A stretch of DNA of 64,000 nt from CAIKMD01 sp963803265 (GTDB lineage: Bacteria > Pseudomonadota > Alphaproteobacteria > ATCC43930 > CGMCC-115725), in assembly GCA_963803265.1 (NCBI GenBank), contig CAWDLZ010000010.1:1-64000 (forward strand), read 5' to 3'. Under the pieces are notes generated by a model that was not told the origin of the DNA, made no database searches, and saw only the letters and a program-made list of their open reading frames with translations. The position numbers and the translations under genes are program-made. Positions 18,551 through 27,250 of the stretch are shown here, one piece after another (positions within the stretch are counted from its first letter, which is position 1; each line of letters starts with the position of its first letter).

Positions 18551-19431
18551 GCGGCCTTTTCTTCGAGCGCGTCGCCATCATCGGCATCGGCCACATCGGC
18601 TCGAGCCTGGCGCGGGTGATGCGCCGCGACCGGCTCGCCGGCGCGATCGTCGCCTGCGCCCGCCGCGCGGAGACGCTCGAGGCCGCGCTCCGTCTCGGCC
18701 TCGCCGATCGGGCGACGTCCGATCCGGCCGCCGCGGTCGCGGGCGCCGACCTCGTCGTGATCGCCACTCCGCTTTCGAGCTATGCCGCGATCGGCCGGGC
18801 CATCGCGCCCGCCTTGAAGCCGGGCGCCATCGTCACCGATGTCGGCTCGGTCAAAGGCATGGTGGTCCGCGACTTGCAGCCGCTGCTGCCCGATGGCGTG
18901 CATCTCGTTCCCGGGCATCCGGTCGCCGGCACCGAGAATTCCGGGCCCGAATCCGGCTTCGCCGAGGTGTTCCGCGACCGCTGGTGCATCCTGACGCCGG
19001 TCAAGGGCGGCGATCCGGCGGCGCTCGACCAGGTGACGCGGCTCTGGCAATCGGCCGGGATGCAGGTCGTGACCATGGATCCCGAGCATCACGACATGGT
19101 GCTCGCCATCACCTCGCACCTGCCGCATCTCATCGCCTACACCATCGTCGGCACCGCGACCGATCTCGAGGACAGCCTCAAGGGCGAGGTCATCAAGTTC
19201 TCGGCCAGCGGCTTTCGCGACTTCACGCGCATCGCCGCCTCCGACCCGGTGATGTGGCGCGACATCTTCCTCAACAATCGCGAGGCGGTGCTGGCCGTGC
19301 TGCAGCAATTCAACGAGGACCTGACCGCGATGCAGCGCGCCATCCGCTGGGGCGAGGGCGACAAGCTCGAGGAGCGGTTCGCCCGCACCCGGGCGGTCCG
19401 CCGCTCGATCATCGAGGCGAAGCAGGCCTAA
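18547..19431 (+). CDS. tyrA: Prephenate / arogenate dehydrogenase
   Basis: 294-residue TyrA-family enzyme of the cyclohexadienyl dehydrogenase (TyrC) type. The NAD(P) loop is IIGIGHIGSSLARVM; VDxGSVKG appears as DVGSVKGMVV; GHPVAGTENSGP carries the catalytic His, and EHHDMVLAITSHLPHLIAY is the family signature. It oxidatively decarboxylates prephenate or arogenate in tyrosine synthesis. ATGA overlap with hisC. There is no C-terminal ACT domain. Confidence 0.93.
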   Translation: MSGLFFERVAIIGIGHIGSSLARVMRRDRLAGAIVACARRAETLEAALRLGLADRATSDPAAAVAGADLVVIATPLSSYAAIGRAIAPALKPGAIVTDVGSVKGMVVRDLQPLLPDGVHLVPGHPVAGTENSGPESGFAEVFRDRWCILTPVKGGDPAALDQVTRLWQSAGMQVVTMDPEHHDMVLAITSHLPHLIAYTIVGTATDLEDSLKGEVIKFSASGFRDFTRIAASDPVMWRDIFLNNREAVLAVLQQFNEDLTAMQRAIRWGEGDKLEERFARTRAVRRSIIEAKQA

Positions 19432-19445
19432 ACCGGGAGGGTGTG

Positions 19446-19778
19446 ATGTTCGCCGTGATCTTCGAGGTCCAGCCCAAGCCCGGCCGCGAGCAGGATTATC
19501 TCGACATCGCGGCCGACCTCAAGCCCGAGGTCGAGCGAATCGACGGCTTCATCTCGGTCGAGCGCTTCGCCAGCATCGCCACGAAGGGCCGGCTGGTCTC
19601 GATCTCCTATTGGCGCGACGAGGCGGCGGTGAAGCGCTGGCGCGAGCATACCCGGCACCACCTCGCGCAACTATCGGGGCGCGATCAGATCTTCGCCGAT
19701 TACCGCATCACCGTCGCCGCGGTCGAGCGCCAATACGGCATGCACGATCGCGGGCAGGCGCCGCAGAAGATGGATTAA
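19446..19778 (+). CDS. ABM-domain (antibiotic biosynthesis monooxygenase-like) protein
   Basis: 110-residue protein with one ferredoxin-like ABM domain (FAVIFEVQPKPGREQDYLDI, then ISVERFASIATKGRLVSISY and the SYWRDEAAVKRWREHTRHH helix). It lies 14 bases after tyrA and ends the operon. Family members are small heme-free oxygenases or dimeric binding proteins; the role beside aromatic synthesis is unknown. A structured intergenic repeat follows it. Confidence 0.85.
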   Translation: MFAVIFEVQPKPGREQDYLDIAADLKPEVERIDGFISVERFASIATKGRLVSISYWRDEAAVKRWREHTRHHLAQLSGRDQIFADYRITVAAVERQYGMHDRGQAPQKMD

Positions 19779-19801
19779 CGTCGCCGCTCGCCATCGTTTT
19801 G

Positions 19802-19848
19802 CTTCGCAAGACGCCATCGCCCTGGATTCGTGCGATGGCTTTGCTACG
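19802..19848. repeat. Intergenic structured repeat, copy 1
   Basis: Between two convergent genes. GCAA, then GAC, then GCCATCGC (19813-19820), an 11-base loop, GCGATGGC (19832-19839), T and TTGC (19841-19844) fold into an 8+4-bp hairpin. The flanks CTTCGCAAGAC and TTTGCTAC recur at 43782-43829, where the inner stem has a different sequence that still pairs. The position after two converging stop codons also fits a bidirectional transcription end. Confidence 0.55.
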
Positions 19849-19859
19849 CGACCTACCAA

Positions 19860-20876
19860 CTAATCTGCGGAATTCTTGGCGATCGCCGCCGGGCCAAGGA
19901 ACAGCCGGCCCTGCTGCAGCGTGAGCGGCACGGTGATCGCCTTCTCGCCCTCGGCGTCCGGCTTGCCCAGGAAGCCGAGCACGGCCTTGGCCGCGCCGGC
20001 GTCTTGCGGCTTTAGCGCGCCGGTCATCACCGCGACGTCAACGGCGGCGTCCTGTCCGGTGATGACGGCCGAGAGCGCGCCTTCGGGCTGGAGCTCGCCG
20101 TCGAGCGCGATCGTGCCCGAGGCATCGAGCAAGAGCGCGCCCCAGCGCAAGCGGAAATACTGCAGCTCGATGGTGCCGCCGTCGTCGCGCCAAGCCGCCA
20201 GCGCTTGCGCGAGCGGCCCTGGCGGCAGCGCGCCCTTCCATTGCGCGGCGAAGGACAGGCCCGAGAGCGTGCCGCCGAAGCCGGGCAGGGTGACCGGCAG
20301 TTTGATGTCGTCGACCTGCAAAGCCAGGTCGAGCGCGCTGTCGCGATGGCTCGCGGGCGGCGCGGGTGGCAGCTCGGCGTGGAGCTCGGCGTCGCCCACC
20401 TGCGTGCCAAGGGCCAGGCCGCTGCCGGCGAGGTCGAGCGCGGTGACGTCGAGCGACAATCCCAAATCGCCGCCCGCTTCGCCGGAGCCGTCGAGATGGC
20501 CGAGCGCGAAGCCGGCGAGGTTTTGCGCATCGGCGACGGTGGCGCCGGAAGGCGCGCTGAACTCCCAATGGCGCAGGTTCCACGGCGCCGCCCAGACGAC
20601 GAGAAGCGGCGCGCTCGCCGCGACCGGCAGCGGAGGCGCCGCGGCGAAGGCGGCATTGGTGAAATGGAGGCGGAAGGCACCGGGAAAGCCGTCGACCGAC
20701 GCGCCGTCCCAGCTCAGGCGATAGCCGCGGGCCTGTTGCGCCTCGGCCCAGGGCAGGAGCTCGCCGCGAATCCGCGCCGCCATGTAATACCAATAGCCGG
20801 CATAGGCGAGGAGCGCGGCCAGCACCAAGGCGGTGAGGCCGAGGACGGTGCGACGAAGGGCCGATGCGCGGTGCAT
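19860..20876 (-). CDS. DUF2125 domain protein
   Basis: 338-residue protein with an N-terminal membrane anchor (TVLGLTALVLAALLAYAGYW). A long beta-rich domain follows, with repeated features such as GYRLSWDGASVDGFPGAFRL and SGTIALDGELQPEGALSAVI, typical of the alphaproteobacterial DUF2125 family. It is probably an inner-membrane protein facing the periplasm, distantly like AsmA/DUF945 lipid-trafficking proteins; that link is inference. It has no operon partner close by. Confidence 0.85.
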   Translation of the reverse strand: MHRASALRRTVLGLTALVLAALLAYAGYWYYMAARIRGELLPWAEAQQARGYRLSWDGASVDGFPGAFRLHFTNAAFAAAPPLPVAASAPLLVVWAAPWNLRHWEFSAPSGATVADAQNLAGFALGHLDGSGEAGGDLGLSLDVTALDLAGSGLALGTQVGDAELHAELPPAPPASHRDSALDLALQVDDIKLPVTLPGFGGTLSGLSFAAQWKGALPPGPLAQALAAWRDDGGTIELQYFRLRWGALLLDASGTIALDGELQPEGALSAVITGQDAAVDVAVMTGALKPQDAGAAKAVLGFLGKPDAEGEKAITVPLTLQQGRLFLGPAAIAKNSAD

Positions 20877-20923
20877 GGCGCGATCTTAGAACATTTTCCC
20901 GCCCGGTCGACCCGGCGCGGGCC

Positions 20924-23256
20924 TCACCCGCACTTCGAGTAGTCGCAATTGGTGCACTGATCGCAGTCTTCGATGCGGATGAGCGCGGCCTGGCCGCATT
21001 TCGGGCATTGCGCGAGGCCCGGGCCGGCGCCGGCCTGATTCACCACCTGGCGCATGGCGGCGTCGTGGCGGGGCTCGGCTTTGGGCGCCATGAAGCCGAT
21101 CGCGATCATGTGGCGCTCGACCACCTCGCCGATCGCCGCGAGCAGCGAGGGCACGTAATGCCCCTCCATCCACGCGCCGCCGCGCGGGTCGAACACGGCC
21201 TTCAATTCCTCGGCGACGAAGGAGACGTCGCCGCCGCGGCGGAACACCGCGCTGATCATGCGCGTCAGCGCGATGGTCCAGGCGTAATGCTCCATGTTCT
21301 TCGAGTTGATGAAGATCTCGAAGGGGCGGCGGCGGCCGTCGCGCACGATGTCGTTGATGGTGATGTAGAGCGCGTGCTCGCTTTCCGGCCAGTTGATCTT
21401 GTAGGTGCTGCCCGGCAGCGCCTCGGGCCGGTCGAGCGGCTGCGTCATGTAGACGACGCCGCCGGCCTCGTAGACGTCCCTCGCCTTGGGCCGCGGCGCC
21501 GGCAGCGGCAGCTCGGTTTGCGCCCCGGCCTCGGCCTTGCCCGGGCGCTCGGCCTCGAGCACCGCGCCGGTGACCTCGTTCGGGCCGGTAGGTGGTGCAG
21601 CCCTTGCAGCCGAGCTCATAGGCCTGGAGATAGACGTCCTTGAACGCCTCGAAGGGGAAATCGGCCGGCACGTTGATCGTCTTGGAGATCGAGCTGTCGA
21701 CGTATTTCTGCACCGCCGCCTGCATGGCCAGGTGATCGGAGGGCGCGAGCGACTGGGCGTTGACGAAATAGTCGGGCAGCGCGGCGGCCTCGCCCTTCAT
21801 CCGGCGGTAGAGGCGATAGGCGTAGTCGGAGACTTCCTCTTCGCGATGGCTGCCGTCCGGCAGCAGCACGTTGCGGCCGATAGCGGAAGCTGAACACCGG
21901 CTCGAGCCCGGACGAGACATTGTCGGCGAAGATCGAGATCGTGCCGGTGGGCGCGATCGAGGTGAGGAGCGCGTTGCGGATGCCGTGCTCGGCGATCGCG
22001 GCGCGGACATCCGGATCGAGCGCCGCGATGGACTCGCCGGCGAGATAGGTCGCCTTGTCGAAGAGCGGGAAGGCGCCTTTCTCGGCGCGCCAGTTGCGCC
22101 GAGGCGAGATAGGCCGCGCGCTGGATCGCTTTCAGCCAGCCCTCGGTCAGCGGCGACCGCGTCCGCCGAGCCATAGCGCAGCGCCGGCACATGATGAGCG
22201 CGTCGGCGAGGCCGGTGACGCCCAGGCCGATGCGCCGCTTGGCCTTGGCCTCGTGCGCTCTGCTGCGGCCAGCGGAAAGCGCGAGATGTCGATCGACGTT
22301 GTCGAGCATGCGCACCGCCAGCGGCACGATGCGCTCGCAGCTCGGCGAGGTCGAGATCGCGCCTCCGGCGTGAACGGCGCGCGCACCAGCGCGGCGAGAT
22401 TGATCGAGCCGAGCAGGCACGCGCCATAGGGCGGCAAGGGCTGCTCGCCGCACGGATTGGTCGCGCGCGATGGTCTCGCAGTAATCGAGATTGTTGCGCC
22501 GGTTGATGCGGTCGATGAAGATGACGCCCGGCTCGGCATAGGCGTAGGTCGCGCGCATGATCTGGTCCCACAGCTCGCGCGCGGGCAGCACCTTGCAGCG
22601 TCGTGCCGTCGAAGGTCAGCTCCCAGGGCGCGTCCTCCTTCACCGCCGCCATGAAGGCGTCGGTGACGAGGACCGAGAGGTTGAACATGCGCAAGCCGCC
22701 CGGGCTCGCGCTTGGCGTCGATGAAGGCCTCGATGTCGGGATGATCGCAGCGCAGCGTCGCCATCATCGCGCCGCGGCGATAGCCCGCGCTCATGATGGT
22801 GCGGCACATCGCGTCCCACACATCCATGAACGAGAGCGGCCCCGAGGCGTCCGCGCCGACGCCCTTCACCGGCGCGCCCTTGGGGCGCAGGCGTCGAGAA
22901 GTCGTAGCCGATGCCGCCGCCCTGCTGCATGGTCAGCGCGGCCTCGCGCAGATGGCTGAAGATGCCGGCCATGTCGTCGGGGATCGTCGCCCATGACGAA
23001 GCAGTTGAACAGCGTGACGTTGCGGCCGGTGCCGGCGCCGGCGACGATCCGGCCCGCCGGCAGGAACTTGAAATCGGCCAGCGCCGCGGCAGAAGCGGGG
23101 CGCCCATTCGGCCGGATCGCGCTCGGGCGCGGCCAGCGCCGCCGCGACCCGGCGCCAGGTGTCCTCGATGGTCTTGTCCACAGCGGCGCCGTCCGGCCCT
23201 TTGAGCCGGTATTTCATGTCCCAGATCTGCTGCGAGATCGAGGCGACGCTGACCAT
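20924..23256 (-). CDS. nrdJ: Adenosylcobalamin-dependent ribonucleotide reductase (class II), many frameshifts
   Basis: Reconstructed protein of about 775 residues reducing ribonucleotides with an AdoCbl-derived thiyl radical, without oxygen. It starts MVSVASISQQIWDMKYRLKG. Recognisable blocks in order: PDDMAGIFSHLREAALTMQQ, GGGIGYDFS, MDVWDAMCRTIMSAGYRRGA, MFNLSVLVTDAFMAAV, NPCGEQPLPPYGACLLGSIN, KRRIGLGVTGLADAL, then INDIVRDGRRRPFEIFINSK and the Cys-rich end CPKCG..CTNCDYSKCG that re-reduces the active site. At least a dozen single-base indels (clear ones near 21583, 21875, 22084, 22148) scatter these over three frames. The size matches the short NrdJ form. PduO at 39.5 kb makes the cofactor. 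Confidence 0.88.
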
Positions 23257-23325
23257 GACGGAAACGCTCCGGCGGATCGGAGGCCGCGCCGACACCCGGC
23301 ACGGCGGCCGATCCATAGGGAACTC

Positions 23326-23368
23326 ATTGATCGATCAATAATTTATGCCTTTCTCGGAGGCCGGTCAA
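23326..23368 (-). promoter_or_regulatory. nrdJ promoter with palindromic operator at the start point
   Basis: On the minus strand TTGACC (23363-23368) stands 17 bases before TAAATT (23340-23345). A perfect 14-base palindrome ATTGATCGATCAAT (23326-23339) directly follows the -10 and would cover the transcription start, about 70 bases before the ATG. A protein bound there would block initiation. It is not an NrdR box (no ACA/TGT-flanked match), and the two-base spacer between TTGAT and ATCAA differs from the four-base FNR spacer. Confidence 0.55.
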
Positions 23369-23450
23369 GGGTTCGTTCCGCGTTTGTTTCCCACAGCAAC
23401 GGCGAGCCTCAACCTCGCGGCATTGCATGAACTATTCGTTTCCATTCCCG

Positions 23451-23496
23451 TTATCCCCGGCTTGCGAAGGCGCCGTTTTCCACAAGCTTATCCTCA
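23451..23496. promoter_or_regulatory. DnaA-box-like cluster upstream of nrdJ
   Basis: TTTTCCACA (23476-23484) fits the DnaA consensus TTWTNCACA exactly. TTATCCTCA (23488-23496) has one mismatch, and TTATCCCCG (23451-23459) has two. They lie about 80-130 bases upstream of the predicted nrdJ -35, in the gap between plsC and nrdJ. Enterobacterial nrdAB is controlled by DnaA, so replication-linked control of this reductase is plausible, but chance matches cannot be excluded. Confidence 0.35.
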
Positions 23497-23505
23497 GGGA
23501 TTCCC

Positions 23506-24204
23506 TCACAACCGCGCGGTCGCGGCCTCGATCCTGGCTTCGAGCTCGGCCATGACCGCGCGCCTTTCGCCGCCCGCCGGGATCGCAGGCAGAATCTCGA
23601 CCACGATCCGGCCCGGGCGCTTCAGGAAATGCCGCCTGCCCCAGAACCGGCCGGAATTGACCGCGACCGGCACTAGCGCGACGCCGAGCTGGCGATAGAG
23701 CGCGGCGACGCCGGGGTGGTAGGGCAGATGAACGCCGGGCGCGGTGCGCGTGCCCTCGGGAAAAATCAGGACCGGCCTTCCCTGGGCCAGCGCGCGCCGG
23801 CCGGCAGTGACCATGGCTTTCAGGGCGCGGGCGCCGCCCGAGCGGTCGATCGGGATCATCCCGGCCTTGACCGAGTACCAGCCATAGAACGGAATCCAGC
23901 CCAGATCGCGCTTCATCACCATGGCCGGGTTGCGGAACACGACGGGCGCCGCGAAAGTATCCCAGGCCGATTGATGCTTCATCGCGATGAGCATCGGGCC
24001 GGGCGGCAGATGCTCGGCGCCGCGGACCTCGTGATCGAGCCCGACGATGACGGCGAGCAGCCATAGGATGCCGCGCGACCAGAAGCTGCCATAGCGCATC
24101 ATCCAAGAGGGCGGCGCCAGCAGCAGCGGCAGGCCGGGCAAGGCGAGCGCCGCCGTCCAGAGATAAAAGGCGACCTGAAAGACCAGCGAGCGCAGCACGA
24201 TCAC
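23506..24204 (-). CDS. plsC: 1-acyl-sn-glycerol-3-phosphate acyltransferase
   Basis: 232-residue PlsC-family enzyme making phosphatidic acid at the inner membrane. A hydrophobic N-terminus (FYLWTAALALPGLPLLLAP) precedes the catalytic HX4D motif as KHQSAWDT, then the substrate-binding FPEGTRTAPG and ALVPVAVNSG blocks. The start is GTG at 24204, overlapping the ydcF TGA (GTGA). It ends the ftsE-ftsX-ydcF-plsC transcript, an order widely kept in alphaproteobacteria. Confidence 0.92.
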   Translation of the reverse strand: MIVLRSLVFQVAFYLWTAALALPGLPLLLAPPSWMMRYGSFWSRGILWLLAVIVGLDHEVRGAEHLPPGPMLIAMKHQSAWDTFAAPVVFRNPAMVMKRDLGWIPFYGWYSVKAGMIPIDRSGGARALKAMVTAGRRALAQGRPVLIFPEGTRTAPGVHLPYHPGVAALYRQLGVALVPVAVNSGRFWGRRHFLKRPGRIVVEILPAIPAGGERRAVMAELEARIEAATARL

Positions 24205-24827
24205 TCAGGCGCTCCTGGCGTCGCCACCGGCGCCGCGAGCCTCGGCCGCACCAGCGCGACGAGATATTTGGCATACTCGCCCACAACGAGGCTCAATCCC
24301 GCGCGCGACGACCACCACGGCCGCTCGCCGAGGATTTCCGGGAATACCGGATTGGGCACGATCTCGATCTCGGGCATGGCGCGGGTGAATTCGAGGAGGC
24401 TGCGCTTCATGTGATAGCTCGCGGTGACGAGGCGGAGCGAGTGAAAGCCTTGCTCGGTCATCCACTGCGCGGTCTCGCGCGCGTTGCCCGCGGTGTTGTC
24501 GGCTTCGTGGCCGAGCACGACGCAGCAGGCGACGCGGTCGGGCGCTTGGCGCGACACGCGCAACAGCTCGGCTACGTCGACGCCGCGATAGACGCCCGAG
24601 ACGAAGAGCTTCTTCGCCTTGCCCGCCGCCAGAAGGTGCAGCCCGCTCGCGACGCGCTGGCTGCCGCCGGTCAACACCACGATGGCGTCGGTTTGCCGCG
24701 CGGGGTCGTCCACCTCGGTCGGGATCGTGGACGCGAAGCGCCACAGCCCGACGAGAAACAGCGCGGCCAGCAACGCGAGCAGCGCCGCGGCGCCGGCCGC
24801 CCAGCGCCGCCTCGGCCAGCGCGTCAT
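24201..24827 (-). CDS. YdcF/ElyC-family membrane-anchored protein
   Basis: 208-residue protein with an N-terminal membrane helix (AAALLALLAALFLVGLWRF) and a DUF218 domain: DAIVVLTGGSQRVASGLHLL, KLFVSGVYRG, EADNTAGNARETAQWMTEQG and LVTASYHMKRSLLEF. DUF218 proteins act in envelope carbon or peptidoglycan metabolism (ElyC, SanA). The start ATG at 24827 overlaps the ftsX stop (ATGA), and the stop overlaps plsC, so it is coupled on both sides. Confidence 0.88.
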   Translation of the reverse strand: MTRWPRRRWAAGAAALLALLAALFLVGLWRFASTIPTEVDDPARQTDAIVVLTGGSQRVASGLHLLAAGKAKKLFVSGVYRGVDVAELLRVSRQAPDRVACCVVLGHEADNTAGNARETAQWMTEQGFHSLRLVTASYHMKRSLLEFTRAMPEIEIVPNPVFPEILGERPWWSSRAGLSLVVGEYAKYLVALVRPRLAAPVATPGAPE

Positions 24828-25717
24828 GGCAGGCGGGCGAGCGCGCGCATCACCGTGATCCGCGCCGTCGCCATCGCCGTCAGCGCCGCCGCCGCCGGCA
24901 GCAGCGCCAGCGAAGCCCATTGCCACAACGCGAAATGCAGCTCGGGCAAGAGCTTCGTTTCCTCGCCCAGGGCCCCGGTGGCCGCCGCGGCGTAGCCCAA
25001 GCCCCACAGCGTGATGGCGGCGAGGATCAGCCCGGCCATGCCGCCGCCGAAGCCGAGACGCAGCGCCTCGCGCTCGAATTGCCGCGAGATATAGCGGTCA
25101 TGCGCGCCGATCGCATGCAGCAGCTCGATGACGTCGCGATGAACCGCGAGCCCGGCGCGGCTGGCGAAGATCACGGTGAGCACCGAGGTCGCGCCGACCA
25201 TCGCCAGGATCGCAAGGCCGGTGCCCTCGACCGAAAGCGCCAGCGCATGGAGCCGGTCGAGCCAGAGCCGGTGATCGTCGAGCTGGGCGCCCGGCACGGC
25301 GGCGGCGAGCCGCGTCTTCAAGCCGGCGAGATCGAGCGCGGCGCCGTCCGAGCTGCGCAGGTCGATGAGAAGCGGAAGCTGCAGCTCATCGGGCGTGACC
25401 GAGGTGCCGAGCCAAGGCTCGAGCAGCTTGCCCTCGGCGGCACGGTCGAGCGCCGTGGCGCTGGCGATGCCGGGCGTCGCGCGCAGGACGGCCAAGGCGG
25501 CGGCGAGCGACGCGCCGCCGTTGCCGACGCCCGGCGGCAGCTCCACGGTCATCGTGCCGGCGAGGCCGCGGTCCCAGTCCTGCACCGTGCCAAAGAGCGC
25601 CAGCATCCCGGCCAGCGCCAAGGCCGCGAGATAGACCATCGGCGCGATCAGCCAGGGCAGCAGCCGCGCGGTGCCGTCGCGGCGCAGCGGGATGTCGTTG
25701 CTGCGCCGCCCGATCAT
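24824..25717 (-). CDS. ftsX: FtsX, cell-division ABC permease
   Basis: 297-residue FtsX with a cytoplasmic start (MIGRRSNDIPLRRDGTARLL), helix 1 (IAPMVYLAALALAGMLALF), a periplasmic loop of about 130 residues, and three more helices in the FtsX domain (VGATSVLTVIFASRAGLAVH, ELLHAIGAHDRYISRQFERE, LALLPAAAALTAMA). With FtsE it couples septal peptidoglycan hydrolysis to division. ATGA overlap with ftsE. Confidence 0.92.
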   Translation of the reverse strand: MIGRRSNDIPLRRDGTARLLPWLIAPMVYLAALALAGMLALFGTVQDWDRGLAGTMTVELPPGVGNGGASLAAALAVLRATPGIASATALDRAAEGKLLEPWLGTSVTPDELQLPLLIDLRSSDGAALDLAGLKTRLAAAVPGAQLDDHRLWLDRLHALALSVEGTGLAILAMVGATSVLTVIFASRAGLAVHRDVIELLHAIGAHDRYISRQFEREALRLGFGGGMAGLILAAITLWGLGYAAAATGALGEETKLLPELHFALWQWASLALLPAAAALTAMATARITVMRALARLP

Positions 25718-26370
25718 GCCGCGACCAGCTCGCCATTCTCGAGATGAAGCCGGCCATGGCCCAACTCCGCCGCCAGCGCGTCGTCGTGGGTGGCGAGCAC
25801 CACGCTGGTGCCGAGCCGGTTCAGCTCCTCGAACAGGTGCAGCAGCCGCAGCGCCATGGCGTCGTCGACATTGCCGGTGGGCTCGTCGGCGAGCAGAAGT
25901 TGCGGCCGGCCGATCACCGCGCGCGCGATCGCGACCCGCTGCTGCTGGCCGCCCGACAGCGTCGCGGGCCGGGCGTCGAGCTTGTCGGCCAGGCCGACCC
26001 ATGCCATCAGCTCGGTGACGTGCTGGCGCACCTCGGTCTCGGGCGCGCCCGCGACGCGCAGCGGCAGCGCCACGTTGTCGAAGGCCGAGAGATGGCCGAG
26101 CAGCCGGAAATCCTGGAACACGACGCCGATCTTGCGCCGCAACGGGGCCAGGTCGCGCCGGCCGAGGCGCGAGATATCCTCGCCGAACACCGAAATGAGG
26201 CCGCGCGTCGGCCGCTCGGCGAGATAGATAAGGCGCAGCAGCGTGGTCTTGCCGGCGCCGCTCGCACCGGTCAAGAAGCGGAACGACCCCGGCGGCAGGT
26301 TGAGGCTGACGTCGCGCAGCACCTCGGGTCCGGTGCCGTAGCGCATGCCGACATTCTCGAGCCGCACCAT
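25714..26370 (-). CDS. ftsE: FtsE, cell-division ABC ATPase
   Basis: 218-residue ABC ATPase. Walker A is GASGAGKTT, the Q-loop is GVVFQDFRLL, the signature is LSGGQQQR, Walker B is LLLADEPTG and the H-loop is VVLATHD. The start is MVRLENVGMRYGTGPEVLRD at 26370; in-frame ATGs upstream give an unsupported extension. It is first in the ftsE-ftsX-ydcF-plsC unit and is divergent from the zinc-ribbon gene across a 200-bp gap. Confidence 0.93.
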   Translation of the reverse strand: MVRLENVGMRYGTGPEVLRDVSLNLPPGSFRFLTGASGAGKTTLLRLIYLAERPTRGLISVFGEDISRLGRRDLAPLRRKIGVVFQDFRLLGHLSAFDNVALPLRVAGAPETEVRQHVTELMAWVGLADKLDARPATLSGGQQQRVAIARAVIGRPQLLLADEPTGNVDDAMALRLLHLFEELNRLGTSVVLATHDDALAAELGHGRLHLENGELVAA

Positions 26371-26530
26371 GTCGGGAAGCACTCTCCTGAATCGTGGGGC
26401 TGCCTCGGGCAACATGGCACGCGCGGGCCGGCCGGTAAAGCCGGCCTCGACTTTGCTAGCAGCCTCGATCCGCTTCGCGGCTCGACCACCGGCGCTTGCC
26501 TTGCCTCGCACCCGGCCCGCGCCCTATACG

Positions 26531-26536
26531 TATAAT
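26531..26536 (+). promoter_or_regulatory. Consensus -10 element before the zinc-ribbon gene
   Basis: TATAAT at 26531-26536 is a perfect -10 in a very GC-rich neighbourhood, 34 bases before the ATG of the zinc-ribbon gene. No good -35 sits 16-18 bases upstream, so this is only a half promoter, perhaps activator dependent. Confidence 0.35.
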
Positions 26537-26569
26537 TGATTGAGGGCAACGCCGAGGCTCGCCCGCGCG

Positions 26570-27239
26570 ATGATCGTCACTTGCAGCAATTGCTCGAAAC
26601 GCTATCTGGTCGATCCCCGCGCGCTGGGCGCGCCGGGACGGCGGGTGCGGTGCGCGAGCTGCGGCCATACCTGGTTCCAGGCAACTCCCAAGGAAAGCTT
26701 GGCGACGATCGATCTGCCGCCGCTCCCCGAGGCGACGCCGACGATCCGCACTAGCGGCGAGCCACCGCGTCCAGTTGCCGGCGTTGTCGCGGCGGCGGTC
26801 GCGCGGCCGGTTCCTCGGCTGGGCCGCGGTCGCGATCGTGATCGCGGCGGCGGCGGGCGGACTTGTGTACGAGCGTGCGAAGGTGATGAGCCTGTGGCCG
26901 CCCTCGACGCGCCTTTATGCGATGGTCGGCCTCGGGACGAGCGATCCCGGTGCCGGCCTCGAGCTTCGCAAGGTGGCGCCCGGGCGCGCGGTCGAGAACG
27001 GCGTGCCGACGCTGACGATCGACGGCGAGGTGGCGAATGTCTCGGCGGTGACGCGCGACGTGCCGAAACTCCGGGTCGCGCTGCGCGACGCCAATGACCA
27101 TGTGCTTCAGACCTGGACGGTCGTCGTGACCGATCAGCGGCTGCTGCCGGGGGCGAGCGTGCCCTTTCATACCGACGTCGCCCAACCGCCCGAGGCCGCG
27201 ACCGGCGTCGTCGTCAGCTTCGCCGGCCCCGATAGTTAA
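26570..27239 (+). CDS. MJ0042 zinc-ribbon / DUF3426 membrane protein, one frameshift
   Basis: The N-terminus (IVTCSNCSKRYLVDPRALGA, then VRCASCGHTWF) is a four-Cys MJ0042 zinc ribbon. After a Pro-rich linker comes one membrane helix (FLGWAAVAIVIAAAAGGLVY) and a DUF3426 beta domain (GVPTLTIDGEVANVSAVTRD and DANDHVLQTWTVVVTDQRLL). One extra base near 26770-26774, between ribbon and helix, breaks the frame. It is typically beside ftsEX in alphaproteobacteria. Function is unknown; it is a probable envelope protein with a cytoplasmic zinc finger. Confidence 0.82.
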
Positions 27240-27250
27240 GGGCCGCCGCC

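Noticed and set aside
23326..23339. FNR box at the nrdJ promoter
   Set aside because: TTGAT and ATCAA are only two bases apart; FNR needs four. Kept only as an unassigned palindrome.
23257..23505. Cobalamin riboswitch before nrdJ
   Set aside because: No GCCACTG-type B12 box and too little room between the predicted start and the ATG for the large fold.
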